Part shown: positions 43,405 through 54,074 of the stretch, piece by piece | Layout of the letters: every line of letters begins with the position of its first letter | Numbering within the stretch: the first letter of the stretch is position 1 | Source of the DNA: Bisporella sp. PMI_857 | Lineage: Eukaryota; Ascomycota; Leotiomycetes; Helotiales; Helotiaceae | Assembly (NCBI GenBank): GCA_021307315.1 | Contig: JAJSPD010000022.1 | Span: forward strand, 310,001 to 374,000 | Length of the DNA stretch: 64,000 bases | Direction: 5' to 3' | Notes under the pieces: model-generated | The model's input: only the letters and a program-made list of their open reading frames with translations | What the model was told of the DNA's origin: nothing | Database searches by the model: none | Made by a program: the position numbers and the translations under genes

Positions 43405-44132
43405 TTATATCTTTATCTTGAAATCCACATTATAATTCCTTTTTCTTTTGCACCAGCCTCCCCAATACATTTCCTCCGCTGAAGACGGCTGCTGGCTCGC
43501 TGATATTGAACCTTTTTTCCCTTCCCTCCCACATTCGCCATTAGCACTCATCTCCTCCGCTCCATCTATTTTCATTGTAAACCCATACGTGCTTGGGACG
43601 ATCACCCAGCTGGGTAATGACTCCTTTCTCGTGACATAAAGGTACACCTTATCTTTGACATAGTAGTACGGATTCACTGACCCCGTTTGCGACGCTCCAG
43701 CTGGAATTGTCGAGTCTGAGGCAGGAATGCTTGGGACCGAGCTGCTAGATGATGCGACTCCATATCCAGCCGCTGCCACCGGTGAGTGGATATAGGTTCC
43801 ATGGTTCACGGTAGTCGATGTTGATAAAACTGCGGCTACAGTTCCTTGAGGATGACTTTGGGATAGATTGGATTTGGCGTGATTGTACCATCCTTGAATG
43901 GTCTCTGCGTTGTCTATGAGATAAAGAGTGTCCTTATGTGTCAGCTGTATTGCACCTGCAGAAGTAATTTTTCGTAGAACCTGATATACAGTCCGATTCC
44001 GACATCGCCGATTAACTTTGTGCCATTACTATTAGCCGACTCTGCCATAACCTCACCGAGCAAGTTGTAAGCAACTTTGTTAAAAGTTTCGCTTGAGATG
44101 TTTTCCTGATGGCGATTAACCTCGTTCATCAA
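43405..44132 (-). CDS. Unidentified minus-strand gene or remnant (two frames)
   Basis: Frame 43941-44132 (NRHQENISSETFNKVAYNLLGEVMAE) and frame 43405-43809 (SLPSWVIVPSTYGFTMKIDG) look protein-like and follow each other on the same strand, so they may be exons of one gene. I do not recognise the family, and the join is not established. Confidence 0.3.
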
Positions 44133-44289
44133 TACATCTATCCCCGCCTATCCAGTTGTAAACTCGATATATTTCGATGTTCTGTTGTCAGGCTCGGTCG
44201 CCCCTTGTCTTGATTTAGTCACGGTTGAGTAATGCTGACTAGTAGGGAAGACAGTCCACAAAATGTACTCATGGAGGCCTTGCACTTGT

Positions 44290-44376
44290 ACAGTAGAAGG
44301 CGAATTGGGCGTCGCGAGTTTTTAGTTAATTATTTTTAGCGGGATCTATTTCCAGATACTTGTAGCTGTGCGTCCT
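44290..44376 (-). repeat. Dispersed short repeat, inverted
   Basis: cagtagaaggcgaatt...ttagttaattatttttagcgggatc is the inverse of 41676-41770. Confidence 0.65.
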
Positions 44377-44711
44377 TGCTCGGTTGTAGTTCAAAGGCAC
44401 CGCTGCTAACAGTGGAGCAGAAATTTGCGGTTTACCTCCCCATCACTCCTCCAATCCTTCCTTCATCTTTTTCTGGTGCTTTCATGTTAGCGAATATGGC
44501 GCCAAACGAGCTTGTAGGACGACGTTTGAGCCTTAGTCTATTACAAATGTACACGCGATTGTAACAGTATAATAAGCTCTTAAGCATTTCGAGCTACTCG
44601 CTTAAATAAAATATTATATTCCCCTATCGGGATTTTTCGCTATGTAGTAAAAAGAAGCTTATTTCTTGGCTATACTAGCATATACGCTTGAAACGGCTTG
44701 AGTACGAGGCT

Positions 44712-47700
44712 CTAATCAGGTCTAGAACCGGATTCTAATCTCGTATACGCATCTGTAAGCAAGTCCAGCGACACAAGTCGATCAGGATCGTCTTCTTCAA
44801 ATAGGTCCTCCTCCACAGCTACTACATGCTTAAGTAGCTGGATTGCTTCTTTTACCATTTCATTGTCCAGATATGCCTTTGCGAGTGCGTGCTCCGATGC
44901 CAGTCGATCATAGTCCTCTTCCGCTAGCGTCCTTTCCCCTACCGCCACCACGTGTTCAAAGATCTCAATCGCTTCTTTGATCCGTTTGTCATCTTGGTAT
45001 GCCCTTGCGAGTTCGTGTTCTGACGCCAGTCGAAAGTAGTCCTCGTCTGCCAGCGTTCTTTTCCGTACCGCCACCACGCGTTCAAAGATCTCAATCGCTT
45101 CTTTGATCCGTTTGTCATCTAGGTATGCCCTTGCGAGTTCGTGTTCTGACGTCAGTCGAGAATGGTCCTCGTCTGCCAGCGTTCTTTTCCCTACCGCCAC
45201 CACGTGTTCAAAGATCTCAATCGCTTCTTTGATCCGTTTGTCATCTTGGTATGCCCTTGCGAGTTCGTGTTCTGACGTCAGTCGAAAGTAGTCCTCGTCT
45301 GCCAGCGTTCTTTTCCGTACCGCCACCACGCGTTCAAAGATCTCAATCGCTTCCTTGATCCGTTTGTCATCTAGGTATGCCCTTGCGAGTTCGTGCTCCG
45401 ACGTCAGTCGAGAGTGGTCCTCGTCTGCCAGCGTTCTTTTCCGTACCGCCACCGCGTGTTCAAGGATCTCAATCGCTTCTTTGATCCGTTTGTCATCTAG
45501 GTATGCCCTTGCGAGTTCGTGTTCTGACGCCAGTCGAGAATGGTCCTCGTCTGCCAGCGTTCTTTTCCGTACCGCTACCACGTGTTCAAGGATCTCAATC
45601 GCTTCCTTGATCCGTTTGTCATCTAGGTATGCCCTTGCGAGTTCGTGTTCTGACGTCAGTCGAGAGTGGTCCTCGTCTGCCAGCGTTCTTTTCCGTACCG
45701 CCACCACGTGTTCAAGGATCTCAATCGCTTCCTTGATCCGTTTGTCATCTAGGTATGCCCTTGCGAGTTCGTGTTCTGACCATAGTCGAGAATGGTCCTC
45801 GTCTGCCAGCGTCCTTTTTTCTACCGCCACCACGTGCTCAAAGATCTCAATCGCCTCTTTAATCCGTCTGTCGTCCAGGTATGCCCGTGCGAGTTCGTGC
45901 TCCGACGCCAGTCGATTATAGTCCTCGTCCGCCAGCGTTCTTTTCCGTACCGCCACCACGTGCTCAAAGATCTCAATCGCTTCCTTGATTCGTCTGTCGT
46001 CCAGGTATGCACTTGCGAGTGCGTGTTCCGACTCCAATCGAGAGTCGTTATCTTCAGTAAAATGCTCCCTCCTCCATTCGCTCGCCACTTCGAAACATCT
46101 TATTGCTTCCTTAAATCGTCTATCCAGATCCAAACACAACCCAACCGTCATAAACAGATCGTACCTCTCCGCTATTCGACACCAGCCACTTCTATTTAGT
46201 GCCCGGAGTCCGTGGGGTACATACACTCTCCATTTTTCGCGCCTCGTCTGACCATTAGGGGGGAATGCCTTCTCGATGTGACGTATCGCATCTATCATTG
46301 TCTGCTCTATAAGCCCCTCGCTTTCCAGCCATACCCAAGTCGCCACATGCACGAGACTATGCATATCGAACATCTCCTCATCTCCTCGCTGCGACAGGAA
46401 AGCATACCCCCGGAGAGTCCCGATCGCATGCTCCATTTCTTCCTCCCGCTCCACCTCCGGCAGAATCGACCGCGGGATCGCTTTCGGTTCGATACAGGAC
46501 ACAAAGCCTAATATGGACGCTGCAGCCTTGTCATATCTTTGGATCTGAGCAAATGACACAAGCCATGTCGTCATGACCGCGTTTTGCAAACCTTCGTACC
46601 GCGTCCGGTCGTGGAACTCTCGGTTCAATAGGCTCACCTTGCTCTGTTCCGTTCCCCGCAACAGTGCCAGGTATTTTCGAACTGAGATTTGATTCTGGTT
46701 AAGATATGCCACCGCCTGAGCAATAGCTAGTGGAAGATACGTAAGTTCCTGAAGGAGTTCTACAGTTGTTGCCCTATCCTGAAGCAGTTCCTTCCGAGTT
46801 AGTGATGTCTCCACGAAGGCCGTTGCCTCTCCTTGGGTCATCTCTCGCAGATCAATAATATCGCTCCCGGCCACTGCCACAGCCACTTCTCTCGATCTTG
46901 TCGTAAATACCACTCGGCCACTCTCGCTCTTGGGAAGATATCGATATATGCCGTGCTTCCCATTAGATCCTATCACCACCTCCATATCATCCGCGTTGTC
47001 TACTATAAGAAGCCACTTTCCAGCTCTCTCCGAATGGAGGTGATAGTGAACCAGATCCTTGATGTCTTCGTCCTCTTTACTTTTTTTTACGCCAAGCTCG
47101 TGAGCCAACTCTGCGTACGCCTTCTCAAAACTCGCTTCACTCAATGCTGCCACCCAGAAGATCGAATATTCTAGTTTGTTCGCCTTAACAGAATACCCAA
47201 ACTGCAATGCGACTTGGGTCTTTCCAATGCCGCCCAGGCCAACGAGTGCCACTGTTTCGCTCTGTTCAATGAATAGCTTCTTCTCGAGTGCTTTGAGTAT
47301 AGTGGCTCGTCCGACAAACTGTCGATTCTTTCGGAACGGCAAATAGTAACATGGTCGGAAGATCGCATCTGATATATTCGTTAGCAATGATAGGAGAGGA
47401 TAAGAGATCCCGGCTGTACTTACTACTGTAAGCTCCGTCTGTCCCTGTTGCCAGAATTTCTTTGCTCGCTGGTATAACCTGACCTTCCAACCTTGTTAGA
47501 TCTGGAATGTACTCAGATCTCATCGGGTTCTACGCACCTGTAGATAACGAAGGGACCCACCTCATCAGGTCTCCAACCAGTCGCTTAAAGCCATTCTCGT
47601 TCTCCGACCGGAACTTAACCATGTCCCTATGGTTAGCATGCACACTAACTGGCATGTAGCCTTCGATCGTTGCCGACTCCTTGGAAACGACTTTGCCAAC

Positions 47701-48513
47701 TACTGGTAGTGGCAGCTCTTCGAAGAAACATGTGATCTCCAGCCGTCTACCGCTTTCCCGCTGTTCTCGAACCATCGACCAAAATCTGACTTGGATCGAC
47801 TGAAGTAGCTGGTTGTCCGTCCCTAGGACTTGTAGCAGTGACTTGTTCGTCGACTTCAAGACTCCCAAGCACGAAGCCGGAATCTTCATCCAGTCCGCTA
47901 TCCATGATCCTCGATGTGGCGTACCCATAAATATGATCCCGGCCGTGTGTTCGAAAACATTGCAAAGATGAGGTTCGGGATTGTTACGCGACAACAGAAT
48001 AGCTTCCTTGCAGACAAGACCGCCGAGGCTGTGCGCAACGAAAATGAGCGGACGGCCGGACGCGTCACGGGAGTCTCGGTCGTTGGTTAGATCGATGAGG
48101 AGGTTCATGGCATGGTCGGTCAGCCGGTTCTTCGAAGCGACAGAGGCTCGCACAACGTATGCGTCGTATCCCCATGCGAGTAAGCGGGCACGGGGAAGCT
48201 TGGGTGGCAGGAGCATGGTCGGCCATGGCTCGGACTGTTTTGAGGCTGTCCATGTGCTGTCTCGGTTCCCTGTGAGGCCGTGGACAAAACAGATGTCGAC
48301 CGTAGCATCAGGACAGTCGTGCCACACTTTGATGCCGTCTGGAAACGAGGCCGAAGGGTCAGACGTTGTGGGGTTAGGTGGGTCTGAATCAGATGGAGAC
48401 CGCAAGGCAGATGAGGCTGCATTACTGCTCGTGCGCTGGTCGCTTACCAGTCGATCAGCACGTGGCAGAGCGCTCCTCTCGACTCTTAAGAAGTCTTTAA
48501 GTCGTCGTCGCAT
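44712..48513 (-). CDS. Intact NLR: SesB-like hydrolase, NB-ARC, high-identity TPR array
   Basis: Exons 47538-48513, 47424-47501 and 44712-47368. Introns are 36 bp (short, tentative) and 55 bp (GTAAGT, branch TTGCTAAC). Phases agree. The hydrolase has CFVHGLTG near residue 77, nucleophile AHSLGG (Ser about 162), GTPHRGSW and HANH near 293. NB-ARC has P-loop GLGGIGKT and Walker B LLIVDNADD. Then come ten 42-residue TPR units plus a partial (about 44780-46040). Units 6 and 8 are identical and 7 and 9 almost so, showing a two-unit duplication. Fungal NLRs of this type are cytoplasmic NTP-dependent sensors. The hydrolase would be the effector and the TPRs the recognition part (inference from family). 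Regulation not visible. Confidence 0.88.
44780..46040 (-). repeat. 126-bp tandem coding repeats (TPR array)
   Basis: Ten units encoding SEHELARAYLDDKRIKEAI-type helices. Nucleotide identity between neighbours is visibly very high, including silent positions. Confidence 0.9.
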
Positions 48514-49738
48514 TTAGGCCGAGATCAATGAGTGCAAATAGTGTCTCTTCAGTAAAAATTGAGTGTCAATATGCTAGTCCTCGACGCAAGCACCTTCACC
48601 TCGCAAGGCGGCCGGTCAGCCGCCACTGGAAGCATTTCCGTGCACGGACCATTAACAATTGTCTGGTACTTGTATTCAGCAGGGTGGAGTGCACAGCCGC
48701 AAGTGTCTGTGCATGAAGGCACCACTAATTGTCATCCAGAGCGGAGCCATTTCAACGTACTATTGTCTCTACCAGTCAAAGTCTTTGCGAACACAACATA
48801 TATACGGCTAGATGCCACGAAACAGTCTATAAGCTGCCCCATCCACCCTTATCGACTTAATAACAGCAGTTCTGGAATCGAGCACGAGGTATTAGCTTGG
48901 TCTCAAACCTTTTTATATAGCAAAGTTTCGATTAAAATATGCTGTGCAGCATCCAGTTGCGGTGCCATGGTCGTGGCCGACACAAAAGCGGCTGACTCTG
49001 GCGGGTTGGAAAAGAGGCAAGGAAGAAATAAGTCATCGCCAATTCTGCCGCTGTCAAGTACCCCCCTGTTACAAGCCACAGCCCACCCCGCCCCGCGGGA
49101 TGAAAAAAGTCAACTAAAAATCTAGCGATGCGCAATTCACCTTCTACTCTAATAGAACCTCTTTACTAGTTTCAATAGCGCCAGGATTTGGATTCGCGAC
49201 GGCAACTTTCTAAATAGTTTTAACAATTAAATTAATACCACTCTTTTAACTACCGTAATACAGCAAACTTTGCATACAATACAAGCTTTTTTTTATTACT
49301 ATTCTCAATAAATTATAAGCCCGGGTTAGCACCACAAATGTACGAACCCCCCCCCCCCCAAAAAAAAGAAACAGCTTATTAAAATTAGAGTAAACTGTTA
49401 AAAAAGACAACTTACAGCTTGACAGACCTATTACGACAATAAAATCTATACAATAAGTAACGGACAGCCAATACGACAGCCTACAGACTGCCAGTCGATG
49501 AGATAAGATGTTGTGGGGTGCACGGCGAAGTGGGGTTTGGCCCCCTGCCCCTCACGCCTTTTGCCTTATGCCTTATGGACCGTCCCAAAAACTATCTGAA
49601 CAGACTCTTGACTGGTATACTAATTATTAAGAGCGATGACGCGCTTCCATTCACCAACCCTGGCAAGCCTCCCATTTGACCCGCCTAGTCGCAACGTGCA
49701 GCATGTATGCAAGTATTGCGAGGCGATAGTTCACCGAC
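48514..49738. other. Intergenic; split copy of the dispersed short repeat and a poly-C run
   Basis: 48690-48720 and 49106-49145 carry the two halves of the short repeat, separated by about 385 bp of unrecognised DNA. 49347-49359 is a run of 13 C followed by A. No supported gene. Confidence 0.5.
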
Positions 49739-52063
49739 TTGCCTGGCGAAGATGAGCCAGGTTTTCCCCACCAACCCAGCTTAAAGGCGCTGGAGCACTC
49801 TGCAAACGAGTGCGCGCCTGCACTCTCATCCTGGATGCCGCATCCGAAGTTCGCAAGAGCATTGGCTGCAACCATAAGGAGATCAGAAGGGGAAGTTTCA
49901 TGGAGCATCAACAGGCGAGCTTCCAGATGGAACGCAAGTTATGGGGCATTTCCAACCTGGCGACTCTGGCCCTGGATTTTGCATCAAGTAACCCTAAATG
50001 CCCCGCACAGCCTGCAATCGACAGGTCCAGCTATCTTTTCGCCGATGATGCGCTTATCCGACCTTGGCTTTTTGGAAATTGGTGGAAGTCGAGAGGCTCG
50101 GGTGGTCTGTTGCAATTGATTGGGTTGGGCGTTCGGCTGGCTGCAAACGCCGAATATTGTGGATGCCGAAGGAAACGGGAAAGAAATCCTTTATGAGGAA
50201 GGCACCGCTCGAGTTGACCTGCACCATCATGGTACATTTTTACGTATACGCACGGAAGATGGCTTGTTAGGCTCTGTTATGCGATCACCAATGCCTGCTA
50301 AGTTTAGAAATAGATGTTTCTATGGCAACAACTACAGCGCCGGGTAGGTTACGTGCAAGTGATTCAGCATCAGGGTTTGGCTTCCGTCGGTTGATGAAAT
50401 GGATCGGATCATGCAATAGAGAACATGGCCGTGTATGCGCCGGCTGGACTTTGCTTTCGGCAAAGCTCCCTACTCGTGTTCTCGATGTGGAGGTCGATTC
50501 CAAACATATCAGGCCTGTGGAAACATTCGACCAACGGGGAGCATACATAGCTCTAAGCCATCGATGGGGCGGTTCGGGACTGATCATGACGACCTGGTCG
50601 ACGATAGAGGCTCGGAAAGATGGAATTCCCCTAACTTCCCTACCGCGAACATTTGTAGACGCTGTTCTGATCGCGAGGCGCATCCAAATTCGCGACTTAT
50701 AGATTGATTCTCTCTGCATAATTCAAGACAGCATTCTTATTGGGAGCGCGAGGCATCTAAAATGGCTAACATTTATGCAAATTCATGCTTGGCTATAGCA
50801 GCAGCAATGGCGGATGCTTTCCTAGTTGGAACAGGCGATCTAAGATCCCTCATGCTTCGCCAAATTCAGATTCATTGGGAATGCCAGTTTTGGCAAACGT
50901 TGCGCCCTGGCTAGACACTCGAGGAGATCCACTTGGTCCCTCCTGGCTTTCTAAAAAGAGATTTTTATTTCTTGACACTGTTCATGGTGGCCAGCCCTCA
51001 AGGCTATATATACACGTAGAGTGGATGCCTTCATCGATAAAGGAAATCCCAAGACCTTACTTTATTGGAGGCTTTGGTCAAAGATTCGACCCTCTAAGAT
51101 ACGAAACGCTCTACTCAAGAGGCTGGACTTTGCAAGAACGTCTGTTGTCGCCACGCATTATTCACTATGCTGTAGACCAAATATACTGGGAATGCGGAAA
51201 GGAATTTTTCGCCGAGGACGGTCCTGCCTTTGACCCTACGTCCTTTGGCTTCAGTTTTGCTATTCACAGGCAGGAGATTTCACTATCTGAGCATGGGTTT
51301 GGTCAACATGGCAATATGTCGTTCATTAAGGGGTTTCCCCCTCCAATCGGAGTACCCAAGGTCGCTGGAGACGTGGTTGGCTTGCACATATCGAATCATA
51401 CAGCAGGCGCAACCTAACACGTGGTGAAGGCAAATTGCCGGCGTTGTCTGGATTGACGACTTTCATCGTAAACCGAACCCGTGATGAATATTATGCCGGG
51501 CTACGGTGAGATCATATCATAGAGGATCTTCATTGACAGGTGAGTGCCCTAGAAAACTTCTGGCAAGGAGTTTCTAAATTAGGAACGGATGAATGCACCA
51601 TTTTCTACTTTTCTGGTGAAAGGTTTAGGATAAAAACCGGTCAGAAAATCTGCGACATGGTCGTCTTTTCGTGGTCCTGGGCGTCTCTGGATGCGGATAT
51701 CAAGTTCATTCCGCTTAGCTTAGCAAAATTAGGATATAATTTATATTCTGCTACATTCGCCCGGTTGGAAGTGATACTTTCGGAAGAGTAGCTGGTGGTT
51801 GGATTAAGCTTTGGGCGAGTCCGATCTCTTTCTCTCCATGACCTCTTTCTGACAGTCATCCGAAGGGCTCACTAGTGGAGATCCATAGAGCAGATCCTAG
51901 CCATGAATATGATAAACGCGAACCTCTCGGCCACGGGGTGCTTACGGAGCTCCATCTGGATCACGGCGTCTCCTTGGGTGAGGTCTACTTTGACGATCAA
52001 ACTCACTTTCCTTGCTTGGTGTCACAAATACAGACCTACGAGCTTGTGAGAGCTGTTTGTTAG
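49739..52063 (+). pseudogene. HET-domain pseudogene
   Basis: Pieces in order on the plus strand: possible N-terminus (49739-50196), HET core (50322-50702: YIALSHRWGG, SLPRTFVDAVLIARR), a stop TAG at 50700-50702 where IDSLCIIQD normally follows a Trp (TGG to TAG), then DSLCIIQD, a frame with REASKMANIYANSCLAIAAA, and 50785-51417 with LYSRGWTLQERLLSPRIIHY and IYWECG, the usual downstream HET-family block. Further traces: LPALSGLTTFIV (about 51440) and 51540-51791. Several frameshifts and at least one G-to-A stop make it non-functional. The true start is unclear. Confidence 0.75.
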
Positions 52064-52067
52064 GTGC

Positions 52068-52661
52068 TTCAATTACGAAAATATTAAACTAAAGAGAAAA
52101 AGTAGAGCTCGGGAGCTGTCTGCTAAATCAGGTTCCCAGGCCATTGGCCACTACAGTCGAACCTGGATATTTCGGAACTCCTTATATCGGAAACCTCCTT
52201 ATATCGGACAGATAGCATGGAACGCTCGATTTTTGGCTGGGTATATCGGAATCCTCTTTATTTCGGATCGGAATGAAGTACCAGGAAATTTGGTGCATTC
52301 CGATATAAAGTTGGAATGGGGCCAGGTATTTAATTCGAGATTAGCAGTACTAAAGCGTGAATTTGAGTGGAAAAGTGCTAGGCAAGCTGATCTTAAAGCC
52401 TATTTTTCTAGGGCTGAGAATTAGAGAAGGATAGTGATGCTTTAGCCATTTAATTTGTTGAACTGCAGACAATTTTGGTGTATTTACTGCCGAGGATAGC
52501 TTCAAGGAATCAATATATTGTTGCTTACATAATACCTCTTTACATCGGAAACCTCTATATATCGGAATATAGGCATGGAACCGAGAGTTCCGAAATATCC
52601 AGGTTCGACTGTAGTCCCAATTAAGGAATACACGCGAACTGGTACGTGCTACCGTGCCAAT
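52068..52661 (+). repeat. Older repeat carrying a MITE; second copy at 60620-60766
   Basis: Flanks aggtgcttcaattacgaaaat...ggccac and gtcccaattaagga match 60628-60740. The match is broken only by the 458-bp insert at 52154-52611. Confidence 0.7.
52154..52611. mobile_element. TA-flanked MITE (458 bp) with about 28-bp terminal inverted repeats
   Basis: Begins CAGTCGAACCTGGATATTTC and ends with its inverse. TA on each side (52152-52153, 52612-52613). The related copy at 60704 has a single TA at the same point (gctactagtccc), an empty site. Sub-terminal tatatcgga repeats. No transposase; mobilised in trans by a Tc1/mariner-pogo type enzyme (inference from the TA duplication). Confidence 0.9.
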
Positions 52662-52806
52662 GCCTCCTTTTTCAAAGTAAGCTCATCCTCGAGTTTAATA
52701 ACCGTATTGCGAACACTGTATAAAACTATTTTCTCTCAAACCGTTTTTAATTTTTTGGCAATAGCGCTTCCAGGGGCGTTGTCGTTTTTTCTCGGCTCAA
52801 GGTATT

Positions 52807-53165
52807 TGTCACGACACGCGCTGTGGATCTACAGATGCAGAGTGCAACGGTAGTATCATACAGAGAATCTAAAGCTAAGGAAGGAAGAGGAGCTCGAGGA
52901 GAGCGGGCTATGTATACACGAAGCGCTCTGGGAGCGTCAGGAATCGGCTTACGTAACTAGGCCAAGGAGCTAGAAATCATTTCCCCTCATTTACGGCTCA
53001 GAACTGTAGACAATATCATCATCCGTAACGCTCTTACAAGCCTGTATTTCCATCGCCGTGATACCCTCACAGATCCTCTAATTGATTCCCTGCCTAATAG
53101 AACCCATTTCTGACAGAGAGCTCGGCTAATATAGGTCACGTGTGCTCCAGAGGAGGGCTGTGACA
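52807..53165 (+). repeat. Solo LTR, TGTCACG family, interrupted
   Basis: Outer parts match 7962-8124. About 180 bp (roughly 52937-53117) is inserted, bounded by gtcaggaat and its near-inverse atttctgac, possibly a tiny MITE. Confidence 0.6.
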
Positions 53166-53499
53166 AGTGATAAAGTTGCACGAAATTGCAACATACTATT
53201 TTCACTAAGTTCCGCACCATCGAAATAAAAGCGGCATGCCATTATTTTTAGTGTGTTGGTGCTAATAGGTGCCGTTTCAATTGTACCCGTTTTTCGCAAT
53301 AGTCCAACAGGTAATCTTCTTGCGTATAATAGAAATTTGGTTCTAGCGTCACCCAAGCGTCTGTTTCCTCTTGCGGCAGAGCTGTGTGGCTAAGATGTAA
53401 CCCGTAATTCTTCGCGCCAGTCTGCAACATAATTCTTTGAAGCTTAATACCAACACTCGGCATCATTCCTTCTGAGGCTTGGCAAGCATTCACGACCAT
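53166..53499 (-). pseudogene. Fragment of a PRISE-like/SDR reductase gene
   Basis: 83 codons with LQTGAKNYGLHL and EPNFYYTQEDYLLDYCE, the active-site neighbourhood of progesterone 5-beta-reductase/iridoid-synthase-like NAD(P)H reductases (from memory of the family, with the catalytic Tyr expected in the NFYY segment). The N-terminal Rossmann part is absent. Downstream the frame breaks, and a Trp codon appears as TGA (NGYN*N), consistent with G-to-A decay. A remnant, not a working enzyme. Confidence 0.5.
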
Positions 53500-54074
53500 A
53501 GCGTTTAGTTTTCAAAAAGGCACTAACGTACCTTTTACGTAACGTGAATTTTATTTGCTACACAGCAACTTCGCCTCCACAATTTTCTTGGCCCGACTCG
53601 CTCTCAAACAACACTTCATCCACACAATTCTGCCCGCCTCCCATTGCTGAATCCATACGGCTCTCGCCTCAGGCCTGAAATCACAAGAGGAGATAGTTCT
53701 AAGAATAGAAATTACAGACATCAAGCAGTGCCTACTTCTCATTGGAATGCGATAGCCTGTGCACGTTCCCGTTTCCATTTTTCTCCGCCCTAATTATATC
53801 ACCAATCAGAGGAGTGACCTGTGTTCAAAAGCTTGATTTTCGGCTCTTTGAGATAGATAACAGCACCACTATAACACTTTGCTTATCTCCAGTCAGGTGG
53901 TAATTCCTTCTCCTCACCTGGGCGACTTCTTTCCATTTGGGACTTGTGCTTAACCGCCGGGGAATCTGACACGATCTCCCCACGGCCCACGTCTCTGGCG
54001 AAGCTGTTCTGAGCGGTGAGCAACAAACTGAGCCAAGGCCAAACTTTTACAAACAATTGACCCCGCGCGGGGAG
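53500..54074. other. Upstream region of the NACHT-WD40 gene
   Basis: No recognised gene. It probably includes the promoter and 5' UTR of the gene starting near 54075. Confidence 0.4.

Noticed and set aside
45103..45921. Plus-strand ORFs made of repeated SSRYALASSCSD units
   Set aside because: Reverse strand of the TPR array; the repeat makes all frames look open.
49347..49359. Poly-C run as a regulatory element
   Set aside because: No supporting context; homopolymers of this length are also prone to sequencing error.
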